Translations under genes and position numbers: made by a program
NCBI GenBank assembly: GCA_024234735.1
Contig: JACKNV010000003.1
Location: 186,001-250,000, forward strand
Length of the DNA stretch: 64,000 nucleotides
Direction of reading: 5' to 3'
Origin: Pseudomonadales bacterium
Lineage (GTDB): Bacteria; Pseudomonadota; Gammaproteobacteria; Pseudomonadales; Halieaceae
Part shown: piece by piece, positions 1-8,037 of the stretch
Layout: the number at the start of each line of letters is the position of its first letter
How positions within the stretch are numbered: position 1 is the first letter of the stretch
The notes under the pieces: generated by a model
Database searches by the model: none
Seen by the model: the letters and a program-made list of their open reading frames with translations, nothing else
Told to the model about the DNA's origin: nothing

Positions 1-20
1 GCGGGTGGCCGATTTTTCCG

Positions 21-118
21 GGTATATCCAATTTTGCAACGCATGAAAGTATTTTTGGGCATTTCGCATCAAATATGATGAGCCTACACTGGGTTTCATC
101 GGCTGGCGGGCGCCAGCT
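21..118 (+). promoter_or_regulatory. Upstream region and leader of micro-protein unit A
   Basis: This stretch aligns without gaps to 2021-2118, with about two thirds of bases identical by my own count. Shared parts are a block GGTATATCCA...TGCAACGC at 21-42, a -10-like box GCCTACACT at 82-90 (TACACT at 85-90), and a hairpin GGCTGGC/GCCAGCT at 101-107 and 112-118. No good -35 hexamer is seen, so an activator binding the 21-42 block is possible (inference). An AGGTGA ribosome site precedes the ATG at 150. Confidence 0.5.
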
Positions 119-149
119 GAGAGAAGCAGAAGCAAGGTAGGTGAGCATC

Positions 150-257
150 ATGGCTATTATCCTGACGATTTGGTCCTTCGTTCTTGCCCTGGGTGTGTGG
201 CAGGAAAACCAGAACGAACTGGCACGGCGCGACGAGCCCAGGCAGGGCTGTCACTGA
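150..257 (+). CDS. Micro-protein A, 35 residues, hydrophobic N-terminus
   Basis: A small reading frame with an AGGTGA ribosome site seven bases before the ATG. It begins MAIILTI, continues with a hydrophobic stretch to about residue 17 (VLALGVW), and ends in a polar tail QENQNELARRDEPRQGCH. The first 21 residues match micro-protein B (2144-2218) at 17 positions, while the tails differ, so the peptide start is under stronger constraint than the end. It is followed seven bases later by a strong hairpin. The hydrophobic segment is long enough for a small inner-membrane protein. I do not recognise the family; the function is unknown. The duplication with matching upstream DNA is the main argument that it is a real gene. 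Confidence 0.6.
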   Translation: MAIILTIWSFVLALGVWQENQNELARRDEPRQGCH

Positions 258-263
258 GCCAGA

Positions 264-291
264 GCCGCCTTGCCGCGGGGGGCAAGGCGGC
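264..291 (+). terminator. Hairpin after micro-protein A
   Basis: A perfect 11-bp stem, GCCGCCTTGCC with GGCAAGGCGGC, around a six-base loop, begins seven bases after the micro-protein A stop. There is no T-run after it, so it may terminate weakly or act mainly as a 3' end stabiliser. Confidence 0.55.
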
Positions 292-400
292 AAACGTTCC
301 CTGCGCTTGCAGGGGAGCTGGCCCGGCCTCCCGGTATCAGGGCAACACAGGTAACAGCGGGGCTTGGCGGTCGGAGCGTGTGTCTTGTTAGACTGGCGCG

Positions 401-1984
401 GTGGAAGTGAATGTCAACTTGGCGCCAGTGGACTACGGATTGATCGCCCTCTACGGGGTCGTGGTAATCTGGATAGGCGCGCGCCTGGCCCGGCGCCACC
501 ACAGCGCCGAGGACTACTTCCTGGCCGGGCGTCGCATGGCATGGCCGTTGATCGGTGTCTCCCTGTTTGCCTCCAATATTTCCTCGACCACCCTGGTCGG
601 TCTGGCCGGGGATGCCTACCACACCGGTATTTCGGTGTTCAATTACGAGTGGATGGCGTCCATCGTGCTGGTGTTCTTCGCCTTCTTTATCCTGCCCTTC
701 GTGCTCAACGCCCGGGTGTTTACCATTCCCGAATTCCTGCAGCGCCGTTATGACGGCCGCGTGCGAACCTACTTTTCCCTGCTTACCCTGTTCCTGAATA
801 TTGTCGTCGATACCGCCGGCAGCCTGTTTGCCGGTGGCCTCCTGCTGAAGCTGATTTTCCCCGAGTTGGACATCGGCGTGACCATCGCCGTGCTGGCCCT
901 GGCGGCGGGGCTGTACACTGTCGCCGGTGGACTGGCCGCGGTGATCTACACCGACGCGATCCAGACGGTTCTGCTGCTGGTGGGCGCGGTGGTGATCACG
1001 ATGGCGGCCTTTGCCGAGGTCGGCGGCTGGGCGGGCATGACCGCGGGGCTGGATCCGGCCAGGCTGAGCCTGATTCGCCCCGCCGACGATCCGGGGGTGC
1101 CCTGGCCGGGGCTGCTGCTGGGGGTGCCGCTGCTGGGGTTCTATTTCTGGTGCGCCAACCAGTTCATGGTGCAGCGGGTGTTGAGTGCCCGCTCGGTGGA
1201 GGATGGGCGGCGGGGTGTATTGCTGGCGGGGCTGCTGAAGTTGCCGGTGCTGTTCATCATGGTGCTGCCCGGCACCATGGCCATCCACCTCTATCCCGAT
1301 CTGCCGCGCCCCGACCTGGTCTACCCCACCCTGATGTTCGACCTGTTGCCAGCCGGCCTGCTGGGGCTGGTGCTGGCTGGCTTCGTCGCCGCCCTGATGT
1401 CGCAGATCGACTCCACCCTGAACGCCGCGTCGACCCTGGTTACCATGGATTTCGTGCACCGTTACAAACCCGGGCTCGACAGTCGGGCACTGATGAAAGT
1501 GGGGCGCTGGGTGACCGGCCTGTTCATGTTGCTGGCCGCGCTGTGGGCGCCGCAGATCGAGCACTTCGCGTCGCTGTTCAAGTACCTGCAGATGGTCCTG
1601 TCCTACACCGTGCCGCCGATCGTGGTGATCTATCTGGTGGGGGCCTTCTGGCGCGGCGCCAACGCCCGCGGCGCCTGGGCCGCGGTGGTGGCCGGCACCG
1701 CGGCGGGTGTGCTGCTGTTCCTGTTGAATGGCGTTCTGGAGGTGATCGAACTGCACTTCCTTTACGTGGGACCGGTGCTGTTCGGGGTGTCGCTCGCCGC
1801 CCTGCTGGTGGCCAGCCGCGGCGGGCCGCCGCCGGCCCCCGAGCAGTTGGCGCTGGTCTGGACCCCCGCCTGGTACCGGCGCGAAGCGGCCGCCCTGCGC
1901 GGTACGCCCTGGTACGCTGATTACCGCTGGCTCAGTGCGCTGCTGCTGGCGCTGACCTTCGCCCTGGTGCTGGCCTTCGCCTGA
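401..1984 (+). CDS. Sodium:solute symporter family transporter
   Basis: A 527-residue polytopic membrane protein of the SSS (SLC5-like) family, expected to import a small solute with sodium across the inner membrane. Visible family features are the N-terminal ARRHHSAEDYFLAGR stretch after the first helix, the helix with GVSLFASNISSTTLVGLAGDAY, and about 13 hydrophobic segments. The start is GTG at 401, with another GTG at 407 possible. The gene stands alone between the two micro-protein units and downstream of the hairpin at 264-291. The substrate cannot be read from the sequence; sugar, amino acid or carboxylate are all possible in this family. Confidence 0.9.
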   Translation: MEVNVNLAPVDYGLIALYGVVVIWIGARLARRHHSAEDYFLAGRRMAWPLIGVSLFASNISSTTLVGLAGDAYHTGISVFNYEWMASIVLVFFAFFILPFVLNARVFTIPEFLQRRYDGRVRTYFSLLTLFLNIVVDTAGSLFAGGLLLKLIFPELDIGVTIAVLALAAGLYTVAGGLAAVIYTDAIQTVLLLVGAVVITMAAFAEVGGWAGMTAGLDPARLSLIRPADDPGVPWPGLLLGVPLLGFYFWCANQFMVQRVLSARSVEDGRRGVLLAGLLKLPVLFIMVLPGTMAIHLYPDLPRPDLVYPTLMFDLLPAGLLGLVLAGFVAALMSQIDSTLNAASTLVTMDFVHRYKPGLDSRALMKVGRWVTGLFMLLAALWAPQIEHFASLFKYLQMVLSYTVPPIVVIYLVGAFWRGANARGAWAAVVAGTAAGVLLFLLNGVLEVIELHFLYVGPVLFGVSLAALLVASRGGPPPAPEQLALVWTPAWYRREAAALRGTPWYADYRWLSALLLALTFALVLAFA

Positions 1985-2020
1985 GCCTGCCGCGCCCTGG
2001 CAGGCAGTGCCCGGGTGGGT

Positions 2021-2118
2021 GGTATATCCAAAAATGCAACGCCAATGAGCATATCCGGCTATCACACTTCATTTGTGGGGTGCCTATACTCGTTTCCAAC
2101 GGCTGGCAGGAGCCAGTC
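2021..2118 (+). promoter_or_regulatory. Upstream region and leader of micro-protein unit B
   Basis: Second copy of the block at 21-118. GGTATATCCA at 2021-2030, TATACT -10-like box at 2085-2090, hairpin GGCTGGC/GCCAGTC at 2101-2107 and 2112-2118, each exactly 2000 bases from the first copy. The C-to-T changes in the hairpin arms keep seven pairs in both copies by moving the G-U pair. An AGGTGA site precedes the ATG at 2144. Confidence 0.5.
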
Positions 2119-2143
2119 GCAAACAACGAAACAGGTGAACATC

Positions 2144-2218
2144 ATGGCTATTATTCTGACGATCTACTCCGCTGTCCTGGCTCTGGCTGTCTGGCAGGAG
2201 GAGCAACACGCCCACTAG
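2144..2218 (+). CDS. Micro-protein B, 24 residues, hydrophobic
   Basis: Paralogue of micro-protein A. It starts MAIILTI, keeps VLAL and VWQE, and ends early with a short tail EEQHAH. Ribosome site AGGTGA lies seven bases upstream, as in copy A. Its TAG stop overlaps the stop of the converging DUF1810 gene (CTAG at 2215-2218), so its transcript must run into or end within that gene. Nearly the whole peptide is one hydrophobic segment, consistent with a tiny inner-membrane protein. Function unknown. Confidence 0.58.
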   Translation: MAIILTIYSAVLALAVWQEEQHAH

Positions 2219-2649
2219 TAGCGTCCGAGCAGCTCCAGCGTGCGCGGGTCCTCCAGCCCCTGGCAGTACCGGTCTAGGACCTGCTGAAACACCGAGTCCG
2301 GGCCGGCCGCCAGGCCGAACAGGGTCATGCTCGACCTGAGCTTGAGGGCATCCACCGGGCCGAGAATGGCTTCGGCGGAGAGGCCCTGCAGCGCCAGCAG
2401 GGCGCTGGTGCACTCGCTTAGCCGGGGCCCGAGGGTGGGTTCCGCGAGGTAGGCTCGGGCCTCCTCCAGGGAGTGCAGGGCGTAGTACTGCGCCGTGCTG
2501 CTGTGTCCCAGCCCGGCCAGCTGGGGAAAGATAAACCACATCCAGTGGCCGCGCTTGTGCCCGGCGCGCAGCTCCGCCAGCGCGGCAGGGTAAAGGTCCT
2601 GCTGGGCTGCCAGAAAGCGGCCCAGCCCCGCTTGTTGGTGGCCAGCCAC
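2215..2649 (-). CDS. DUF1810 family protein
   Basis: A 144-residue cytosolic protein covering the whole DUF1810 domain: FLAAQQDLYPAALAEL near the start, then GHWMWFIFPQ, then conserved SSMTLF near the end. The function of DUF1810 proteins is not established. I chose the GTG at 2649, preceded by GGAAG, because the domain starts there and the length then fits the family. That GTG overlaps the stop codon of the truncated hydrolase frame upstream (TAGTG). The gene converges on micro-protein B and their stop codons overlap. Confidence 0.8.
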   Translation of the reverse strand: MAGHQQAGLGRFLAAQQDLYPAALAELRAGHKRGHWMWFIFPQLAGLGHSSTAQYYALHSLEEARAYLAEPTLGPRLSECTSALLALQGLSAEAILGPVDALKLRSSMTLFGLAAGPDSVFQQVLDRYCQGLEDPRTLELLGRY

Positions 2650-2834
2650 TATGCTTCCGCTGCGCGCGTGAACAGGCTGGCGGTGGGCTGGGACTTCACC
2701 GCGTGGATACTGGCGGGCATACCCGCCTGTTCGAGCAGGGCCCTGAGGCGGTGCTCTACTGGGCCCCAGTAGGTCAGGTCGCCGAGGTTGGCGAAGCCGA
2801 AAAAGCCGGGGATGAGGAAGATATGGCGTCGCAT
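2649..2834 (-). pseudogene. Truncated alpha/beta hydrolase, N-terminal remnant
   Basis: A 61-codon frame starting MRRHIFLIPGFFGFANLGDL and continuing with GPVEHRLRALLEQAGM. This is the beginning of a lipase/esterase-type alpha/beta hydrolase: first strand plus the oxyanion-hole turn. The nucleophile elbow, acid and histidine are missing because the frame stops where the DUF1810 coding region begins. Intact relatives run to several hundred residues (from general knowledge of the fold). It looks like the 5' end of a deleted gene, possibly still translated and coupled to the next gene. Confidence 0.55.
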
Positions 2835-2915
2835 TGCCCACCAGTATACGCCTGGCCCGTCCCGGATTCATCGCAGTCTGGTCAGTAGCGGGGGCCAACG
2901 CGGTATCATCTCCCG

Positions 2916-4322
2916 GTGGAATCCCTGCGCACCCATGAAGCCTCCCTGGGCTACCTCGCCATCTGGCAGCGGGCCTGGCCCATTATCCTGGCCAACGCCG
3001 CCACGCCGCTGCTGGGGCTGGTGGACACGGCGGTCATCGGCAACCTGGGTAATCTCAGCCAGCTGGGCGCAATCGCCTTTGGCGCCATGGTATTCAACTT
3101 TCTCTACTGGAGTTTCGGCTTCCTGCGCATGGGCACCACCGGGTTCACCGCCCAGGCGGCGGGCGCCGCCGATGAAGCCGAGGTACGTGCCACCCTGGGC
3201 AGGGCGCTGCTGGTAGGCGCGGCGCTGGGCCTGGGCATGATCCTGTTGCAGCGGCCGCTGGCCAGCCTGGCACTGTCGCTTCTGCAGGGCAGTGCCGAGG
3301 TCGAGGCGATGACCGGGGCGTATTTTGGCGTTCGTATCTGGGGCGCACCGGCCACGCTGGGAATCTATGCCCTGATGGGTACCCTCATCGGCCTTGGCGA
3401 GAGCCGTCGGTTGCTGCAGCTGCAGTTGCTGCTCAACGGTCTCAATATGCTGCTGGACGTCCTGTTCGCGGGCTTGCTGGGTTGGGGAGCCGAGGGTATC
3501 GCCCTGGGGACGGCACTGGCGGAGTGGGTCACGGTGACCGTTGCCGGCCTGATGGTGCTGCGACTGCTGCGCCGGCGCCACGCCGGGCAGGGCGCTTTCT
3601 GGTGCTGGCGCCGTGTCCTCGAGCGCCGCAAGCTGCGGCAGACCCTGGCGGCCAACACCGATATCCTGATCCGGACACTGCTGTTGCTGGCCAGCTTCGC
3701 CTGGTTTATCAACCAGAGCGCCGTCTACGGCGATGCCGTGCTGGGTGCCAATCATATATTGCTGCAGCTGGTATCCTTCAGTGCCTTTTTCCTCGACGGT
3801 TACGCCTTTGTCGCCGAGGCGCTGGTAGGCGAAGCCCTGGGGGCCGGCCGGCAACGGCGTCTGCGGCTGGCGGTGCGGCGCACCACTGCCCTGGCCGCTT
3901 GCACGGCGTTGCTGCTGGCTGTGGCCATCCTGTTGCTGGGCGACCAGGCGGTGCGGGCGCTCACCGACCTTACCGCGGTGCGCGTCGCCGCCGCCGACGC
4001 CCTGCCGTGGGCTGGCCTGTATGTGCTGCTGTCCTTCGCGGCCTTCCAGCTCGACGGTATCTTCATCGGCGCGACCCGTACCCGGCAGATGCGCAATGCC
4101 GCCGTCGTGGCCACGGTGGTGTTTCTGTTTGCCTGGTGGTGGCTGGCCCCGACGTTCGGCAACACCGGGCTGTGGTGGGCATTTCTACTGTACGTCTGCA
4201 CCCGTGCCCTGGCCCTGGCGGTTTACTATCCGGGGCTGTTGCGTGTCGCCGCCCGCCAGGGCTCTAATGTAGGTCTTATACCCACAGGTACAGGTGATGC
4301 AGGTGACGACCAGGTTCAGTGA
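2916..4322 (+). CDS. MATE family efflux transporter (DinF type)
   Basis: A 468-residue inner-membrane protein with about 12 hydrophobic segments. The family signature is visible early (ILANAATPLLGLVDTAVIG, residues about 24-42), followed by FGFLRMGTTGFTAQAAGA, typical of the DinF subfamily. MATE proteins export organic cations or other small molecules with sodium or proton exchange; the substrate here is unknown. GTG start at 2916. The last 26 bases overlap the NRAMP-like gene, so the two are probably co-transcribed and translationally linked. Confidence 0.88.
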   Translation: MESLRTHEASLGYLAIWQRAWPIILANAATPLLGLVDTAVIGNLGNLSQLGAIAFGAMVFNFLYWSFGFLRMGTTGFTAQAAGAADEAEVRATLGRALLVGAALGLGMILLQRPLASLALSLLQGSAEVEAMTGAYFGVRIWGAPATLGIYALMGTLIGLGESRRLLQLQLLLNGLNMLLDVLFAGLLGWGAEGIALGTALAEWVTVTVAGLMVLRLLRRRHAGQGAFWCWRRVLERRKLRQTLAANTDILIRTLLLLASFAWFINQSAVYGDAVLGANHILLQLVSFSAFFLDGYAFVAEALVGEALGAGRQRRLRLAVRRTTALAACTALLLAVAILLLGDQAVRALTDLTAVRVAAADALPWAGLYVLLSFAAFQLDGIFIGATRTRQMRNAAVVATVVFLFAWWWLAPTFGNTGLWWAFLLYVCTRALALAVYYPGLLRVAARQGSNVGLIPTGTGDAGDDQVQ

Positions 4323-5532
4323 CAGGTTTGGCCCCGGGCTGCTGGTGACGGCGGCCTTCATCGGCCCTGGCACGGTGACTACCGCGAGCATTGCCGGGGC
4401 CCGCTACGGGTTTTCCCTGCTGTGGGCACTGGTCTTTTCCGTACTGGCCACCGTGCTGCTGCAGGAGATGGCGGCCCGCCTCGGTCTGGTAACCCGTCTG
4501 GGCCTGGCCCAGGCGCTGCGTGAAAGCTATCGCGGCAGCTGGCTGGGCAGTGCGGCAATACTGCTGGTGGTGGCGGCGGTGGGCATAGGCAACGCCGCCT
4601 ACCAGGCCGGCAATATCACCGGCGCTGCGCTGGGCCTGCAGAGCATCAGCGGTATCTCCCTGAACTGGTGGGCGCTGGCGGTGGGGCTGCTCGCGGCGGC
4701 GTTGCTGGCCTCCGGGGTCTACCGCCTGATCGAGAAACTGCTGATCGCGCTGGTACTGCTGATGAGCGTGGTATTCCTGCTCACCCTGCTGATGGTGGGG
4801 CCGTCGCCGGCGGACATGCTGGCCGGTATGCTGCTGCCCTCCTTGCCCGCGGGATCGCTGCTAACCGTGCTGGCGCTGATCGGCACCACGGTGGTGCCCT
4901 ACAATCTGTTTCTCCAGGCCAGCGCGGTTCAGGAGAAGTGGCCCGCCTCGTTGGACCTGAAACAGGCCCTGCGCGAATCCCGCATCGACACCGGCCTGTC
5001 TGTCGGCCTGGGAGGGCTGATCACGCTGGCCATCATGAGCACCTCCGCGGCGGCTTTTTTCGGCAGCGGGGGTGAGTTTTCCGCCAGTAATATGGCGCAG
5101 CAGCTGGAGCCGCTGCTGGGGGCGAGCGCGCGCTATTTCTTTGCTGCCGGCCTGTTCGCCGCCGGGCTGAGCAGCGCGGTGACGGCACCCCTGGCCGCGG
5201 CCTACGCGGTATGCGGGGTGCTGGGCTGGCCCCGGGACCTGAAGGCGACCCGCTTTCGCCTGGTGTGGCTGGCGGTGTTGCTGTGTGGCACCGCCTTCGC
5301 CACGGCCGGCGCCAGGCCACTGGCGGCGATCCTCTTTGCCCAGGCGGCCAACGGCCTGCTGCTGCCCCTGTGTGCGGCTTTCCTGCTGGTGCTGATGAAC
5401 CGTCGCCAGTTGCTGGGGGAGTACACCAATAACCGTGCCGTTAACATGCTGGGGTTGCTGGTGGTGGGGATAACGGTGGCGCTGGGCCTGGTCAAGCTGG
5501 GGCAGGTGTTTGCGGCGCTGCTGCCCTCCTGA
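4297..5532 (+). CDS. NRAMP-like transporter with altered metal site
   Basis: A 411-residue membrane protein with 10-11 helices and the NRAMP pattern (FGPGLL at the start, YGFSLLWAL in helix 1b, LQEMAARLGLVT). In canonical NRAMP proteins helix 1 carries DPGN and helix 6 carries MPH, which bind the metal. Here the matching positions read GPGT (residues 23-26) and VPY (200-202). This marks a divergent branch whose cargo may not be manganese or iron. The ATG at 4297 is used; GTG at 4294 is also possible. It overlaps the MATE gene and is followed by a strong hairpin at 5534. Confidence 0.82.
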   Translation: MQVTTRFSDRFGPGLLVTAAFIGPGTVTTASIAGARYGFSLLWALVFSVLATVLLQEMAARLGLVTRLGLAQALRESYRGSWLGSAAILLVVAAVGIGNAAYQAGNITGAALGLQSISGISLNWWALAVGLLAAALLASGVYRLIEKLLIALVLLMSVVFLLTLLMVGPSPADMLAGMLLPSLPAGSLLTVLALIGTTVVPYNLFLQASAVQEKWPASLDLKQALRESRIDTGLSVGLGGLITLAIMSTSAAAFFGSGGEFSASNMAQQLEPLLGASARYFFAAGLFAAGLSSAVTAPLAAAYAVCGVLGWPRDLKATRFRLVWLAVLLCGTAFATAGARPLAAILFAQAANGLLLPLCAAFLLVLMNRRQLLGEYTNNRAVNMLGLLVVGITVALGLVKLGQVFAALLPS

Positions 5533-5533
5533 G

Positions 5534-5566
5534 GGCCGCCGCGGCGCCCGGGGGCGCGCGGCGGCC
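5534..5566. terminator. Bidirectional hairpin between convergent genes
   Basis: A perfect 10-bp GC stem, GGCCGCCGCG with CGCGGCGGCC, starts two bases after the NRAMP-like stop and faces the end of the gene at 5584. No T-run follows. Confidence 0.5.
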
Positions 5567-5583
5567 TGTTCTGCCGGGGGCGA

Positions 5584-6177
5584 TTAGGAGCCCTGTTTCT
5601 CCAGGGTCAGGGCGATTGCCTCGCTATAGGTGATTACCACGGTGTCACCGAGCTTGATGCCCTCCATTTTCGCGGCGGGGACATCCGGTACGATGTGATA
5701 GTGGCCGCGCGGGTCCTGTAGCGTAACGGTGCCGGTCACCCGGTTCATGCCCTCGATAGTGCAGACGGCGCGGACAATCAGGCCGACTCCCGCGGCGGGA
5801 GGCATGTTGGCGGCGGCGACGCCCGCGGCATCCAGCTCGACCCAGGGTTCCGCCAGCTCCTCTTCGGTGGGCGCGCGCAACTCGCTGCTGATGGACTCGG
5901 AATAGGTGGCCTGAACGTTGTCGCCCTTGGCGAACTCGTCAAAGCGCTCGACTTCGGGGCCGGCGGTGAGGGTGATGGTGTTGCCCAGCGGCCCCTCCAG
6001 GGTGATGTCGCGGGTTTCCGGGTCGATGGCCACGATCTCCGCGGTAACCTGCTTGACGATGGCGCGCTCCCCGTCGCCTTGCAGCGCGACTTCGACTTCC
6101 GCCAGAGCCGGCACGGCCGCGGCGCCCAGCGTCAGGGCGAGTGCGGCAAAGCGTGATTTGAAACTGCGAATAGGCAT
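5584..6177 (-). CDS. Periplasmic protein with two similar domains
   Basis: A 197-residue protein with a Sec signal peptide (basic MPIRSFKSRFAAL, hydrophobic core, cleavage near ALA-EVE at residue 26). The mature part seems to hold two copies of one small beta-rich unit: about 40-95 (VTAEIVAIDPETRDITLEGPLG, then FAKGDNVQATYSESI) and about 130-195 (CTIEGMNRVTGTVTLQDPRG, then IKLGDTVVITYSEAIA). Each ends with the same GD-V--TYSE-I signature. No catalytic motif is seen. It shares strand with the exported hydrolase upstream, 67 bases away. I do not recognise a named family; a binding role is a guess. Confidence 0.75.
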   Translation of the reverse strand: MPIRSFKSRFAALALTLGAAAVPALAEVEVALQGDGERAIVKQVTAEIVAIDPETRDITLEGPLGNTITLTAGPEVERFDEFAKGDNVQATYSESISSELRAPTEEELAEPWVELDAAGVAAANMPPAAGVGLIVRAVCTIEGMNRVTGTVTLQDPRGHYHIVPDVPAAKMEGIKLGDTVVITYSEAIALTLEKQGS

Positions 6178-6244
6178 AAACCTTGCTCCTTCAGGGTGAG
6201 TGTGGTGGTGCTGTCAGCATTCTAGGTGCTGAGCGTGATTCTCG

Positions 6245-7138
6245 CTACAGGCTGCCGGCAATAAAGCTGATCCACGCCTTCTCGTTGATGAAACCCTGGC
6301 CCCAGCTGCGCCACTCGTCGCCGAGGCCCTGCTCGCTGATCTGCTCCACACTCAGGCCCTGCTCCAGCGCCGCCTGTACCTGGGCCGTGGTGCTGCGCAG
6401 CATGTCCAGGTAGCGCTCCAGGTCGGCCCTGTCTGCGATGGCGCCGTGGCCCGGTACGATGACGGTGGCGTCGTTGACTAACTCGAGTATGGCGGCCACG
6501 TTCTCGGTATAGCCCAGGACATTGCCGCCGGAACCCAGATCCACGAAGGGGAAGCTGTCCTTGAAGAAGTGATCCCCCATATGCACCACGTTCTGCCCGG
6601 TGAAGAACACCACGCTGTCGCCATCCGTATGGCCGGTGGGAAAGTGGCGGATCTCCAGCCGGTCGTCATTGAAGCGCAGGGTGATCGAGTCGCCATAGGT
6701 CACCACGGGCAGCGCCGCGGGCGGGCTGGGTTCCAGGACCAGATTCAGTGCCTTCATTTCCTGGCGGGTGGACATGCGCTGGTAGACGTTTTCCTGGGCC
6801 AGGATGACTGCGCCGCGTTCCCCCCAGTAAGCGTTGCCACCGGTGTGGTCCAGGTGCCAGTGAGTGTTGATTACGAAGTGGGGCAGGCCCGCGGTGCCGG
6901 TGATGGATTTCAGCGCCGCGTGGTAGGCGCCGGAGTACTCGGCGTAGTCGTCGTCGATAATCAGTATGCCGTCGGCGCCCACCGAGGCCACCACGTTGCC
7001 GCCCTTGCCCTGCAGCAAATACAGCGGGCCCTCGAGTGGTGTGGTGGTCACTGAGGGTGCCGATTCACTGGTCTCTGCATTGATTGTTGCAGCCGCCAGC
7101 AGCAGGCCGGCCAGCGCGATTGCCTGGAAACGTTTCAT
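6245..7138 (-). CDS. Exported metallo-beta-lactamase-fold hydrolase
   Basis: A 297-residue protein with a signal peptide (MKRFQAIALAGLLLAAATINA) and an MBL domain. The zinc motif HWHLDHTGG is at about residues 93-101, with HFPTGHTDGD near 165 and VPGHG near 249 providing the further metal ligands. Proteins of this group resemble quinoprotein-relay-system and class B-like exported hydrolases; the substrate is unknown and could be a lactam, thioester or lactone. It lies 56 bases after yghU on the same strand and may share its transcript. Confidence 0.85.
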   Translation of the reverse strand: MKRFQAIALAGLLLAAATINAETSESAPSVTTTPLEGPLYLLQGKGGNVVASVGADGILIIDDDYAEYSGAYHAALKSITGTAGLPHFVINTHWHLDHTGGNAYWGERGAVILAQENVYQRMSTRQEMKALNLVLEPSPPAALPVVTYGDSITLRFNDDRLEIRHFPTGHTDGDSVVFFTGQNVVHMGDHFFKDSFPFVDLGSGGNVLGYTENVAAILELVNDATVIVPGHGAIADRADLERYLDMLRSTTAQVQAALEQGLSVEQISEQGLGDEWRSWGQGFINEKAWISFIAGSL

Positions 7139-7194
7139 AGTGTCATGCCCTTCGCAGTTAGGCGGGTCGGGAGGTCGTGGCTGGTGTTACCACG

Positions 7195-8037
7195 CTAATC
7201 CAGGTCGCTGGCCGCGTGGCGCTCGGGGACGCGCTCTTCCTCCGGCCCCCAGGTGCGGTTGACCCGTCGGCCGCGCTGCACCGCCGGCCGGCTGGCCACC
7301 TGCTCGGCCCAGCGTACCACGTTGCGGTATGACTCCACCTCCAGAAATTCCCGGGCATCGTAGATCCCGTCGGTTACCAGCAGCCCGTACCAGGGCCAGG
7401 TGGCCATATCGGCAATGGTGTAGTGGTCGCCCGCCAGGTAGCGGCGCGTCGCCAGGTTGTGGTCGAGCACGTCCAGCTGGCGCTTCACTTCCATGGCGTA
7501 ACGGTTGATGGGGTACTCGAATTTTTCCGGCGCATAGGCGTAGAAGTGCCCGAAACCGCCGCCGAGGAAGGGCGCGCTGCCCATCTGCCAGAACAGCCAG
7601 GACAGGCACTCGGCGCGCTCCGCGGGCCCCTCTGGATAGAATGCGCCGAATTTTTCGGCCAGGTAGATCAGGATGGCGCCGGACTCGAACACCCGGGTGG
7701 GCGGTGTGGTGCCGGTATCCAGTAGTGCCGGAATCTTGGAGTTGGGGTTCACGGCGACGAAACCGCTGCCGAACTGGTCGCCCTCGCCGATATTGATCAG
7801 GTGGGCATCGTACTCGGCCTGGTGAATACCCAGGGCGAGAAGCTCTTCCAGCATCACGGTGACCTTGACCCCGTTGGGCGTGCCCAGGGAGTACAACTGC
7901 AGCGGGTGCCTGCCTACCGGCAGCTCGCGCTCGTGGGTGGCGCCTGCGATCGGGCGGTTGATGTTGGCGAACTTGCCGCCCGACTCTGCGTCCCAGGTCC
8001 ACACTCGCGGGGGCGTATATTGCGCGTCGTCACTCAT
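7195..8037 (-). CDS. yghU: Glutathione-dependent disulfide oxidoreductase YghU
   Basis: A 280-residue member of the Nu-class glutathione transferases, which reduce disulfides with two glutathiones rather than conjugating substrates. The sequence matches the YghU layout closely: an N-terminal arm (VWTWD, ANINRPIAG), then the thioredoxin half HPLQLYSLGTPNGVKV with catalytic-site TPN, then VNPNSKIPAL and ESGAILIYLAEKFG, then the all-helical half with APFLGGGFGHFYAYAP and NRTWGP near the end. ATG start at 8037. It is divergent from the RND operon. Confidence 0.93.
   Translation of the reverse strand: MSDDAQYTPPRVWTWDAESGGKFANINRPIAGATHERELPVGRHPLQLYSLGTPNGVKVTVMLEELLALGIHQAEYDAHLINIGEGDQFGSGFVAVNPNSKIPALLDTGTTPPTRVFESGAILIYLAEKFGAFYPEGPAERAECLSWLFWQMGSAPFLGGGFGHFYAYAPEKFEYPINRYAMEVKRQLDVLDHNLATRRYLAGDHYTIADMATWPWYGLLVTDGIYDAREFLEVESYRNVVRWAEQVASRPAVQRGRRVNRTWGPEEERVPERHAASDLD

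Noticed and set aside
251..2065. Long open frame on the minus strand opposite the symporter
   Set aside because: His/Gln/Gly-rich translation with no domain; a shadow of the GC-rich symporter gene on the other strand.
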